Source: Alphaproteobacteria bacterium (GTDB lineage: Bacteria > Pseudomonadota > Alphaproteobacteria > MPNO01 > UBA830). From it: a stretch of DNA of 40,653 nt. The translations under genes and the position numbers were made by a program. Under the pieces are notes generated by a model. The model searched no databases. It was not told where the DNA came from and was given only the letters and a program-made list of their open reading frames with translations. Location of the stretch: contig JAJEBT010000055.1 in the NCBI GenBank assembly GCA_022822405.1, forward strand, positions 1-40,653. The letters are read 5' to 3'. This document shows positions 7,424-15,241 of the stretch, in pieces (position 1 is the first letter of the stretch; every line of letters starts with the position of its first letter).

Positions 7424-8758
7424 TTACTCCGCCGCCAGGCCGGCGCTGTTCAGCCGAATGGTCTCCATGTTGTTGCGGCGGGTCGCAAACTTCCCGGGCT
7501 TCTCGTAGACGCCGTCGGGAATCCTGAAATACCCCTCCGCCATCTGCTGCTCGGTCGTCGGTTCCATCGAGATCGAATCGAAGGGGCAGACGTCGAGGCA
7601 CAGCTCGCAGCCGATGCAGGTGTCGGGATGCACATCGATGCTGCCGGCCGGGTTCTGGGACAGGGCCTCGTAGAAGCACATCTGCACGCAGATGTTGCAG
7701 GTCGGATTCTGGCAGGTGTCGTGATTGACCGCAGCGTGGATGCGCGCCTTGCGGAACTGATCCGAATAGTCCTGCACCGAGGCCTTGGTGGCGATGCCGC
7801 GCATCGATTCGAGGTCCGGGTATCCGTGCCCGTCCATGAAACGCTCGAGCCCGTCGATGATGTTCGGCAGCCACTTCATCCCCTTGATCATGAGCACCGA
7901 TCCGACCTCGACGATGTCCGAGCCCGTCATCAGGAACTCGACGACGTCGCGGTGATCGAAAATGCCGTTCGAACCGGCGATCGGAATGCCGACGTCGCGA
8001 TAGATGTTGTGGATGTAGCGCAGCGTCAGCGGCTTGGTCCAGGTTCCGCCGATCCCGGCCGGACCGCCGAGCCGGGGCTGCCCGGTCTCGATGTCGACGG
8101 CAAAGCCGGTATAGCGGTTGGTCGCCGTCACGGCGGCGGCGCCCGCCTCCTTGACGGCTTTCGCGATCTCGACCGGCGTGGTCTGGTCCGGGGTGAGCTT
8201 GATCATCACCGGAATCCCGACCGCCTCGCAGACCTGGCGCGTCACCTCGTGGGCAACGTCAGCGACCTGGCCGATCATGCTGCCGCCGTGGACCCCGGGC
8301 ATCATCGCCGGATGCGGGCACCCGAAATTCAGCTCGACCATGGGCAGGCCGCAATCCTCGAAGATGCGGCAGATGTCCTTCCAGCCGTCTATGTCCCTGG
8401 CGCCCGCGCTGCCGATCAGATGGGCGTCACGGTCGCGGGCATAGGCGCCGATCTCCTTGAGATCCGGGATCCAGTCCTTGTAGTAAGTACTTGAATAGCC
8501 AGACCGGCTGTAGAATTTGAAGTCCCGCGGCACCTTGCCGCGGATGATGTCGCCGCGGTCGTCCATGATGCAGTACTTGGAATTCATGGTCAGCACGGCC
8601 ATGTCGTCGATGTCGGTCAGGGTCTTGATGATCGCCCCGGCGGCACCGTAGTCGAACGCCTGCTTCATGAGGTCCGGGCTGTTGGTGGTCTCGAGCGAGG
8701 CGACCACCACCGGGTTCTTGAAGCGAACGCCGCAGAATTCCGTCGTCAGATCAGCCAT
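7424..8758 (-). CDS. preA: PreA-like dihydropyrimidine dehydrogenase family flavo-iron-sulfur protein
   Basis: The product is 444 residues, the usual length of PreA-type proteins: an FMN-binding dihydroorotate-dehydrogenase-like barrel (about 1-335) followed by two 4Fe-4S clusters (Cys349, 354, 357, 361 and Cys381, 384, 387, 391). VELNFGCPHP, IKLTPD, TATNRYTG and VEVGS are barrel motifs of the family. Classic PreA with PreT reduces uracil and thymine using NADH. Here the loop that carries the catalytic Cys in dihydropyrimidine dehydrogenases (GLACGQ in the pig enzyme, as I recall it) reads GGSMIGQ, with Ile162 at that place and Ser160 two residues before. No preT is adjacent. A different substrate is therefore likely, and the symbol is by similarity only. 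It is the third gene after hyuA and hyuB, 52 bases downstream, with GGAGGAG before its start. Confidence 0.8.
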   Translation of the reverse strand: MADLTTEFCGVRFKNPVVVASLETTNSPDLMKQAFDYGAAGAIIKTLTDIDDMAVLTMNSKYCIMDDRGDIIRGKVPRDFKFYSRSGYSSTYYKDWIPDLKEIGAYARDRDAHLIGSAGARDIDGWKDICRIFEDCGLPMVELNFGCPHPAMMPGVHGGSMIGQVADVAHEVTRQVCEAVGIPVMIKLTPDQTTPVEIAKAVKEAGAAAVTATNRYTGFAVDIETGQPRLGGPAGIGGTWTKPLTLRYIHNIYRDVGIPIAGSNGIFDHRDVVEFLMTGSDIVEVGSVLMIKGMKWLPNIIDGLERFMDGHGYPDLESMRGIATKASVQDYSDQFRKARIHAAVNHDTCQNPTCNICVQMCFYEALSQNPAGSIDVHPDTCIGCELCLDVCPFDSISMEPTTEQQMAEGYFRIPDGVYEKPGKFATRRNNMETIRLNSAGLAAE

Positions 8759-8810
8759 TGTTCCATCTCCTCCGTCCGTTCAAAGTCCATGGCTCCGCGG
8801 GCGGTAGCGG

Positions 8811-10577
8811 TCACCGCTCCGCGAGCATCCTTTCCCTGAGCGCCGCGGTTTCGGCGGCATCCACCGAGCGACCGTCGCCGCCGGCGACGACCCCGTAGGT
8901 TCCGCGCATCACGGCCTCCGAAATGATGCCATCGCGCCAGTCGCGCAGTACCCGTTCCGGGTCGCGCACCAGCGGATCGCCGTAGCCGCCGCCACCCGGC
9001 GACTGCGTCACGAAGCGCACCGGACCGGTGGGGCGCAGCCCGAATTTTGGCGCCTCCTCGGTGCGGCCGTCGGCATGGCGCAGCCTCATCTCTCCGGGCG
9101 CGCCGCCGCCGCCGCCGTTGATTCCGTAACCGGTCTCGTAGCCAAGCCCCTCGCCGCGGAAGGAATGGACGGCCGGGGTCTCGATCTCGACCTCGTAATC
9201 GCATCCGCTGCCACCCCGCCACTCGCCGGGCCCCGCCGCATCGAGGCGGAATTCCTGGCGGTGGAAGCGCACCGGGTAGAGTTGCTCATAGGCCTCGATG
9301 TTGGGCATCGTCAGCCCGCCGAGCGTGCAGACATGGCCAATCTGGTTGAAGCCGTCGCGACCGTCGACGGCGCCGCTGCCGGCCGACGCCGCGCCGTGAT
9401 AGAAGACATAGGGCAGGCCGTTTTCCTCGCGCCCCACCGACAGGCCGAACACGTTCTTCGCCCAGCCGGCGCAGCCACGCTCCGGGTTGGCCTGGGCGAG
9501 CGCCTTCCACACCGCGTGAATGATCTCGTGGGCGCAGAACACCGTGCACATGGTTGTCGACGCGCCCTCGCGCGCATTGACGATCGTGCCTTCCGGCGCG
9601 ATCACCTCGACGCAACGGAAAGCGCCCTCGTTGTGCGGCAGGTCGGGATCGAGGAACGACGACAGCGCGGTGAAGACGGCCGAATAGGTGTTGCCGAGCG
9701 ATGAGTTCTTGAACCCCTTGATCTGTGGATCGGTTCCGGTGAAGTCGACCGTCATGCGGTCCCCGTCAATGGTCAGCGTCACCCGCACCACCACGTCGCG
9801 GATCTCGAAGCAGTCGTTGTCGGACCGGTCCTCGCCCCGGTAGACGCCGTCGGGCAGGCGCGCGATCTCGCGGCGCACCGAACGGTCGGCATGGTCGAGA
9901 ACGCCGGTGAAGTAGCGCAGCGCCTCGCCGGTTCCGAGCTCCTCGACCAGCGCCGCGACGCGCTCCATGCCGATCCGGGTCGAGCCCAGCATGGCGCGGA
10001 GATCGCCATCGAGAAGATGCGGCGTGCGCGTGTTCAGAAGCAGGAGCTTCCAGAGGTCGTCCCGCGTCTTTCCGGCCTCGACGAGCCGGAGCACCGGCAG
10101 GCGGATGCCTTCCTCGAAGACTTCGGTCGCGGCCGGGTTGTAGGCGCCGGCGGCGCCGCCGCCGATATCCGACTGATGGGCGCGGTTGCAGGTCAGCCCG
10201 ACCATGCGGCCGTCGACAAAGACCGGCCGGGCGACAACCCAGTCCGGCAGGTGGTTGCCACCGGCCGCCCAGGGGTCGTTGAGCAGGAACACGTCGCCCT
10301 CGTAAATCTCGTCGCCGAAGTCCCTGAGGATGGCGCGCACGCCGAAACCGCCGCTGCCGGTATGGATCGGGATGCCGTCCGCCTGGCTGACCACCTCTCC
10401 CGAGGGGCCGGCGATGAAGCATGAGAAGTCGTGGGCCTGGCTGAAGATCGGACTTCGCGCGGTGCGCAGCATGACCCAGCCCATCTGGTGGGATATGTGG
10501 TCGAGCCGGTTCTGGGTCAGGGCGAGGATGATCGGATCGAGAACCTCGTCCGGAGCTTCCGGTGATGGTTCCATCAT
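8811..10577 (-). CDS. hyuB: Hydantoinase B/oxoprolinase family subunit
   Basis: The product is 588 residues. HyuB proteins pair with HyuA to hydrolyse cyclic amides such as N-methylhydantoin or 5-oxoproline with ATP. Typical features are the N-terminal DPIILALTQNRLDHISHQMGWVMLRTARSP region, FSQAHDFSCFI, FLLNDPWAAGGNHLPDW (metal or substrate region near residues 97-113), CNRAHQSDIGG, and the C-terminal GEWRGGSGCDYEVEIETP and PGGGGYGDP. The start at 10577 is the first of two ATGs in a row. The hyuA stop codon overlaps it (ATGA), so the two subunits are translationally coupled and probably form one enzyme. GGGAGG upstream acts as the ribosome site. The substrate is not determined; the neighbouring PreA-like and RidA-like genes suggest ring nitrogen compounds. 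Confidence 0.9.
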   Translation of the reverse strand: MMEPSPEAPDEVLDPIILALTQNRLDHISHQMGWVMLRTARSPIFSQAHDFSCFIAGPSGEVVSQADGIPIHTGSGGFGVRAILRDFGDEIYEGDVFLLNDPWAAGGNHLPDWVVARPVFVDGRMVGLTCNRAHQSDIGGGAAGAYNPAATEVFEEGIRLPVLRLVEAGKTRDDLWKLLLLNTRTPHLLDGDLRAMLGSTRIGMERVAALVEELGTGEALRYFTGVLDHADRSVRREIARLPDGVYRGEDRSDNDCFEIRDVVVRVTLTIDGDRMTVDFTGTDPQIKGFKNSSLGNTYSAVFTALSSFLDPDLPHNEGAFRCVEVIAPEGTIVNAREGASTTMCTVFCAHEIIHAVWKALAQANPERGCAGWAKNVFGLSVGREENGLPYVFYHGAASAGSGAVDGRDGFNQIGHVCTLGGLTMPNIEAYEQLYPVRFHRQEFRLDAAGPGEWRGGSGCDYEVEIETPAVHSFRGEGLGYETGYGINGGGGGAPGEMRLRHADGRTEEAPKFGLRPTGPVRFVTQSPGGGGYGDPLVRDPERVLRDWRDGIISEAVMRGTYGVVAGGDGRSVDAAETAALRERMLAER

Positions 10578-12655
10578 GCTTCCTCCCCACGGTCGAACGA
10601 TATCAGGTAGTTGTCGAGCCTGTCGACCACGACCCGGTCGCGGGGGCCGACGAGCACGGTCGTGGTCTCCTCCTCGATCACGGCGGGACCGTCGAAACCA
10701 TGGCCGTGACGGAGGCCGGCGCCTGCATAGACCGGCGTCTCGAGGAAGGCGCCGGCTTCCTCGGCATAGACGGGGCGCATGTCGGCGGGGGCCGCCGGCC
10801 GGTCGGCCTCGGGGAACCCGGGTTCCCGGAGCGGCGGCAGCCGGCCGATACCGACAACCCTGAGCTTGGCGACGTTGACGCGGCCGGTGGGGTTGGTGTG
10901 GCCGAACTGACGATCGTATTCAGCCTCGAACGTCGCCCGGATCGCATCGGCGTCCGCATCGTCGCCGACGGCCACGCGGACGTCCCACTGCTGGCCCTCG
11001 TAATGAAGGTCGAGCTCGCGCCCGAACACCATGTCGTCGGGCCCGAAACCCTCGTCCCCGAGCGCCATTCGCGCCTGCGTCTCGAGACCGGCGTAGCCCT
11101 CGGCAAGAAACGGTGCGATGTCGTCGTCGAGCCAGCGCATCAGGACCTGGACGAAATCCCGCCGCACGTCGGCGTGCTGCATGCCGATGGCGCAGAACGC
11201 GCCGGCCTGGCGCGGCGCGTAGACCGCCCGCGCGCCGAGGCGCCGTCCGACGCTCGCACCGTGCATGGGCCCGGCGCCGCCGCAGGCGATCAGCATGAAG
11301 CGGCCCGGATTGTAGCCGCGCTGGATGCTTATGCGCTCGACTGCGTGCAGCAGGTTCTGCTCGACGACGCGGATGATTCCGGCCGCGGCCTCGGTTCGCG
11401 CCAGTCCGAGCGGCTCTGCAACCTCGCGATCGATTGCCGTCTCCGCGCTTTCGAGGTTCAGCGTCACCGAGCCCCCGGCATACGGTCCCGGACGCAACCG
11501 GCCGAGAACGAGGTGGGCGTCGGTGACCGTGGGCAGGGTTCCGCCGAGCCCGTAGGCCGCCGGACCCGGCCGCGCCCCGGCGCCGCGGGGGCCGGCATAG
11601 AGCATGCCGGCCTGGTCGGTGCCGGCGATGGTGCCGCCGCCGGCGCCCACGGTGTGGATATCGACCGAAGGGGTGACGAGGTCATAGTCGGCGACGGACA
11701 GCGCGTCGGTGATTGCCACGCGGCCCTCGTGCATCAGCATGACGTCGCAGCTGGTGCCGCCGATCTCCATGCTCACGAGATTGCCCTCGCCGATCTCCTC
11801 GGCGAGCCGCTGCATCGCGCCGACGCCCGCCGACGGTCCCGACAGCAGCAGGTTGACCGGCCTGAGGATCAGCTGGTCGAGGGATGCGGCACCGCCGTTG
11901 CTCTGCAACATGAGGAGCTTGGTGCCGAGACCCATCGCGATGAGCCGGTCCTGCAGCGCCCGCAGGTAGGTTGCGACGCGTGGCATAACATAGGCGTTGA
12001 CAGCCGTCGTCGAGCTGCGCTCGTATTCTCCCATTATCGGCACGATCGCGGACGACACAGAGATCGAATCGCAAACCGCTTCCTTGCGCACGATGTCGGC
12101 CGCCGCCTGCTCGTGCGCGGGATTGACGAAGCTGTTGAGGAGGCAGATGGCGACGGATTCGACGCCCTCGTCGCGGAAGACGCTACACGCCGCGCGCACG
12201 TCACCGGCATCGAGCGGCTCGACCTCGCGGCCGTGGGCATCGATGCGTCCCGCGACCGGTCGCCGCAGATAGCGCGGCACCAGCACCGGCGGATAGGGCG
12301 TGCGGTGGTCCCACGGGTCCTTGCGCAGCCCGCGGCGGGCTTCGAGGCTGTCGCGAAACCCGCTGGTTGTCAGGAGCCCCACGCGGGCGCCCTTGCCCTC
12401 GAGGAGGGTGTTGGTGGCAACCGTCGAACCGTGCAGGAAGAACTGGCAGTCGGCAAGGAACGCGGCGCGCGTCAGCCCCAGCGCACTGCAGGCAAGGTCA
12501 AGCGCCGCGATCACGCCCTCACCCGGATCTTCAGGCACCGAGGGCACCTTGAAGACATCGGTGCGCCCATCGCCATCGGCGATCACGAGGTCGGTGAAGG
12601 TTCCGCCGACATCTACCCCGACCCGCCAGGGAGGATTATGGATGCTGGCCGCCAT
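10574..12655 (-). CDS. hyuA: Hydantoinase A/oxoprolinase family subunit (ATP-binding)
   Basis: The product is 693 residues, normal for HyuA. The ATPase-fold N-terminus shows GVDVGGTFTDLV (about 13-24), the phosphate loop of the acetate-kinase/Hsp70-like fold. Other family blocks are FLHGSTVATNTLLEGKG, RRGLRKDPWDHRTP, LLSGPSAGVGA, MEIGGTSCDVM, DIHTVGAGGGTIA, and ACGGAGPMHG. It supplies the ATP-dependent activation for ring opening of hydantoin- or oxoproline-like substrates with HyuB. It is the first gene of hyuA-hyuB-preA. Its start at 12655 follows a GAGGGAAGG tract, and a strong promoter-like pair lies 42 bases further upstream. The divergent RidA-like gene begins 243 bases away. Confidence 0.92.
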   Translation of the reverse strand: MAASIHNPPWRVGVDVGGTFTDLVIADGDGRTDVFKVPSVPEDPGEGVIAALDLACSALGLTRAAFLADCQFFLHGSTVATNTLLEGKGARVGLLTTSGFRDSLEARRGLRKDPWDHRTPYPPVLVPRYLRRPVAGRIDAHGREVEPLDAGDVRAACSVFRDEGVESVAICLLNSFVNPAHEQAAADIVRKEAVCDSISVSSAIVPIMGEYERSSTTAVNAYVMPRVATYLRALQDRLIAMGLGTKLLMLQSNGGAASLDQLILRPVNLLLSGPSAGVGAMQRLAEEIGEGNLVSMEIGGTSCDVMLMHEGRVAITDALSVADYDLVTPSVDIHTVGAGGGTIAGTDQAGMLYAGPRGAGARPGPAAYGLGGTLPTVTDAHLVLGRLRPGPYAGGSVTLNLESAETAIDREVAEPLGLARTEAAAGIIRVVEQNLLHAVERISIQRGYNPGRFMLIACGGAGPMHGASVGRRLGARAVYAPRQAGAFCAIGMQHADVRRDFVQVLMRWLDDDIAPFLAEGYAGLETQARMALGDEGFGPDDMVFGRELDLHYEGQQWDVRVAVGDDADADAIRATFEAEYDRQFGHTNPTGRVNVAKLRVVGIGRLPPLREPGFPEADRPAAPADMRPVYAEEAGAFLETPVYAGAGLRHGHGFDGPAVIEEETTTVLVGPRDRVVVDRLDNYLISFDRGEEA

Positions 12656-12696
12656 GGTGCCGCCTTCCCTCAGATCCGCGCCACGCGCAATTACGC

Positions 12697-12724
12697 AGTA
12701 TACTCCCTTTTTCCGGAATGTCAG
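12697..12724 (-). promoter_or_regulatory. Sigma70-type promoter for hyuA operon
   Basis: On the minus strand CTGACA (12719-12724) and TATACT (12697-12702) are separated by 16 bases; each differs by one base from the bacterial housekeeping consensus. This gives a start of transcription near 12690 and a leader of about 35 bases before hyuA. It is the clearest promoter in the window. Confidence 0.6.
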
Positions 12725-12897
12725 CCGGATCTCCGCGCCCTGTCACCGCTCCGGCCGGCGGCACGTGGCGCCTACCGTCCCGGGCTATGTGCTAGAGTGG
12801 CGCCGTCGGAGGTGCTGTTCCCGGTTTGGCCGGACGGTGCGATGCGCCGGAACGCAACCGCGGCAGACCCGACAGGCATCCTTCGGGAGGAACTAGC

Positions 12898-13287
12898 ATG
12901 TTCAACCCCCTGAACCCGGACGGCATCGCTCCGCCCGCCCGGCACTACATCCATTCCATGTCCGTACCGTCGGGTTACCGCATCGTCGCCCTGTCGGGAC
13001 AGGTCGGGACCCTGCCGGACGGCACCATTCCCGACGGCGTCGAGGCACAGACGGAAGCGGCCTGGAGCAACGTGGTTGCTTGTCTCGAAGCGCAGGGCAT
13101 GGGCGTCGGGAACATCGTCAAGGTCGTCCAGTACCTGACCGACCCGCGCTGGCGCGACGCCCACATGGCGATACGTGACCGGTTTCTCGGCGACCACAAG
13201 CCGACATCGACGCTCCTGTTCATTTCCGCGCTCGCCCAGCCGGAAATGCTGGTCGAGGTCGACGTCTGGGCGGCAGGGCCGGAATGA
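12898..13287 (+). CDS. RidA/YjgF family protein lacking the catalytic arginine
   Basis: The product is 129 residues, the normal length. RidA proteins hydrolyse reactive enamine and imine intermediates in the cytoplasm. The body fits: ALSGQVGTLPDGTIPDG, the QTEAAWSNVVACLEAQGMG helix, KVVQYLTDPRW and the final LVEVDVWAA strand. In true RidA an Arg (105 in E. coli, in the PARSCVEV strand) binds the substrate carboxylate. The matching strand here is KPTSTLLFIS, with Ser104 in that place, so this belongs with the Arg-less Rid-like subgroups whose activity is unclear. The start at 12898 has GGGAGGA 6 bases upstream. It is divergent from hyuA and overlaps the DUF1194 gene by ATGA. Confidence 0.85.
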   Translation: MFNPLNPDGIAPPARHYIHSMSVPSGYRIVALSGQVGTLPDGTIPDGVEAQTEAAWSNVVACLEAQGMGVGNIVKVVQYLTDPRWRDAHMAIRDRFLGDHKPTSTLLFISALAQPEMLVEVDVWAAGPE

Positions 13288-14003
13288 TCCGCCGTCTCGC
13301 AGCCGCAGCGCTGCTGTGCGCCGGAGCCACGTTCGCGGCTTCGGCCGAGACCGGACGCGGTGCTGTCGATCTCGAGCTCGCGTTCGTGGTTGACGGTTCG
13401 GGATCGATCGACGACGAGGAGTTCCGGCTTCAGCGTCAGGGCTATGCCGATGCCCTCGCCAACCCGCGGGTGCTGCGCGCGATCACCAGCGGCTTCCTGC
13501 GTGCGATCGCAGTCACCTACATCGAGTTCGCCGGACCCGGCTGCATCTGGCAGCGCGTCGACTGGACCAGGATCGACGATGCGGCCTCGGCAAAAGCCGT
13601 CGGCGCGCGCATCCTGGCGGCGCCGCGGGACTATTGTGCGGGTGGAAATGCCATCGGCGAAGCCGTTGCCACCGCTGCCGAGACCGCGCTCAGCAACAGT
13701 TTCGACGGCACGCGGAAGGTTATCGACGTCTCGGGCGACGGGCCCGACACCGTCGGCATCGTGACCATCGGCGAGGCCCGTGCCGCCGCCCTCGCCCATG
13801 GCTTCACGATCAACGGCCTCGTCATCGAACGGCCGGGCATGCCGCAGCTGCCGGATTACTACAGGGCGAACATCGCCGGCGGCCCGCGATCCTTCGTCAT
13901 CGAGGCCAAGAGCCGCCGGACGTTTGCAGACGCCATACTGAAGAAGCTGATCCTCGAAATCGCAGGTCACGCGCCGGCTGCCGACAAGCCGGCCACGCTC
14001 TGA
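13284..14003 (+). CDS. DUF1194 domain protein (secreted von Willebrand A-like)
   Basis: The product is 239 residues with a signal peptide (MIRRLAAAALLCAGATFAAS, cut near ASA-ET about residue 21). The mature protein opens with a VWA-type metal site, DGSGSID (Asp37, Ser39, Ser41 as DxSxS), followed by EEFRLQRQGYADAL. VIDVSGDGPDT near residue 150 resembles the second VWA strand that carries the further MIDAS Asp. DUF1194 proteins are seen mainly in alphaproteobacteria, and no function is established. Export to the periplasm and metal-dependent protein binding are inferred from the signal and MIDAS residues. Its ATG overlaps the RidA stop by 4 bases, so the two are probably made together, although one protein is cytoplasmic and the other exported. 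Confidence 0.85.
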   Translation: MIRRLAAAALLCAGATFAASAETGRGAVDLELAFVVDGSGSIDDEEFRLQRQGYADALANPRVLRAITSGFLRAIAVTYIEFAGPGCIWQRVDWTRIDDAASAKAVGARILAAPRDYCAGGNAIGEAVATAAETALSNSFDGTRKVIDVSGDGPDTVGIVTIGEARAAALAHGFTINGLVIERPGMPQLPDYYRANIAGGPRSFVIEAKSRRTFADAILKKLILEIAGHAPAADKPATL

Positions 14004-14021
14004 GGGGACGGCGATTCCCGC

Positions 14022-14087
14022 CGGGAGGTGGCGGACAATTCGTGTCCGCAGCGGATCGTCAGCCAGGCAGGACATGGCCACCTCCCG
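14022..14087. terminator. Nested inverted repeats between convergent genes
   Basis: A perfect 11-base inverted repeat, CGGGAGGTGGC (14022-14032) and GCCACCTCCCG (14077-14087), flanks a second perfect hairpin, GCGGACA-ATTCG-TGTCCGC (14031-14049). The inner stem overlaps the outer left arm by two bases, so the two folds compete. It begins 19 bases after the DUF1194 stop and lies between convergent genes, so a two-way terminator is the simplest reading. No T run follows. Confidence 0.4.
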
Positions 14088-14239
14088 TTCCGGTCATCCA
14101 GAAGGACGAGAACCAGGCTGAGTCGTTCCGCCGGGTCAGGACCTCGCACGTTTCAGGGCAGGGACATACGCACGGCAATTTGAAGAGAGACGCACAGGTC
14201 GGCTCAGTGCGACAGGCCGGAATGAAATCTTTGCCAGCC

Positions 14240-15241
14240 TCAGCCTCTCCCGGCGTTGAAATCCCGAATCACGTCGAGCGCCATCCGCCTCTCCTCGGGC
14301 GAGCCCGTCACCTCGATGACCGGTTCGTCGACCCCGGCATCGATATAGGCTTGCAGTCCGGCGCGGCAGGCGTCGGGCGTGCCGGCAACGCTGAACTGCG
14401 CCACCGCTTCCGCCGGGATCAGCTTTGCTGCCTTTTCGAGTTCGCGGTCGCGGACCAGTTCCATGATGGCCTCATGATCGATCGGGATATCGATTGAGCG
14501 GATATTCTCGGCTTGCGCAGAGTTCCGAAACAGGAAGGCAAGCTTGAGCCTGTTGGATTCAATCGCAGCGTCGCCGTCCTCCGAACAGGCGAAATACACG
14601 AACCCCGCCTTTCGTACTTCGTCGGTGCTGCGACCGGCCTCCCTGACGCCCGCATCGGCAAGTTCGGCACAACGCCGCGTGTAAGCGAGCGACAGGCCTC
14701 CGGAAAACAGCACGCCGTCGGCTATCCGCCCGGCGAGATTCAGGACCCGGGGGCCTGTCGACGCAACGAAGACCGGTATCTCCTGCGGCGGCTCGAACGC
14801 GAGCCTGGCGCCGCGAAGCTGCCAGACCAGCCCTTCCTGTTCGACCGTCTCGCCCGCCCAGAGTGCCCTGAGGGCCTCGACATATTCGCGGATGACGCGA
14901 ACCGGATGCTGCGGCGCCGAAACGCCCGATTCCCGCAGGTTCAGGAGGTTGCCGACCGACACGCAGATGCCAACTCGTCCGGGCGAGAGCTCGGCCATGG
15001 TGGCGAACTGCATGGCCGTAGGCATCGGGTGCCAGAGATACGGCATCACCGCGGTCGGAATGACGGTTGCGCGGCGCGTGCGCTGAAGGAACGCCATGCA
15101 CGACACCGCCGCCTCCCGATAGCCGAGATGCTCGGCCATCCAGATAGTGTCGGCACCCGCCTCCTCCGCCAGGGCTGCGGTCTCGACCGTATCCCCCACC
15201 GTGTCGAACCCGTCGAACCGCACGCCCACTCCGGCACTCAT
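14240..15241 (-). CDS. LLM class flavin-dependent oxidoreductase (copy 1)
   Basis: The product is 333 residues with the luciferase-like barrel: GVRFDGFDTVGDTVETAALAE, DTIWMAEHLGYREA (about 31-44), MPYLWHPMPTAM, SPGRVGICVSVGN (about 86-98), EALRALWAGE, and the C-terminal FSVAGTPDACRAGLQAYIDAG with PVIEVTGSP. The family uses FMN or F420 for reductions or monooxygenations. Which one applies is not readable here. It resembles the copy at 19004-19996 over its whole length, with about half the residues identical by eye. Its ATG overlaps the stop of the opine-dehydrogenase-family gene by 4 bases, so the two are co-translated and probably act on one pathway. No signal peptide is present, so it should be cytoplasmic. 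Confidence 0.88.
   Translation of the reverse strand: MSAGVGVRFDGFDTVGDTVETAALAEEAGADTIWMAEHLGYREAAVSCMAFLQRTRRATVIPTAVMPYLWHPMPTAMQFATMAELSPGRVGICVSVGNLLNLRESGVSAPQHPVRVIREYVEALRALWAGETVEQEGLVWQLRGARLAFEPPQEIPVFVASTGPRVLNLAGRIADGVLFSGGLSLAYTRRCAELADAGVREAGRSTDEVRKAGFVYFACSEDGDAAIESNRLKLAFLFRNSAQAENIRSIDIPIDHEAIMELVRDRELEKAAKLIPAEAVAQFSVAGTPDACRAGLQAYIDAGVDEPVIEVTGSPEERRMALDVIRDFNAGRG

Noticed and set aside
10562..12913. 783-residue plus-strand frame opposite hyuA
   Set aside because: The hyuA frame carries intact ATPase and hydantoinase motifs; the opposite frame has biased composition typical of antisense reading.
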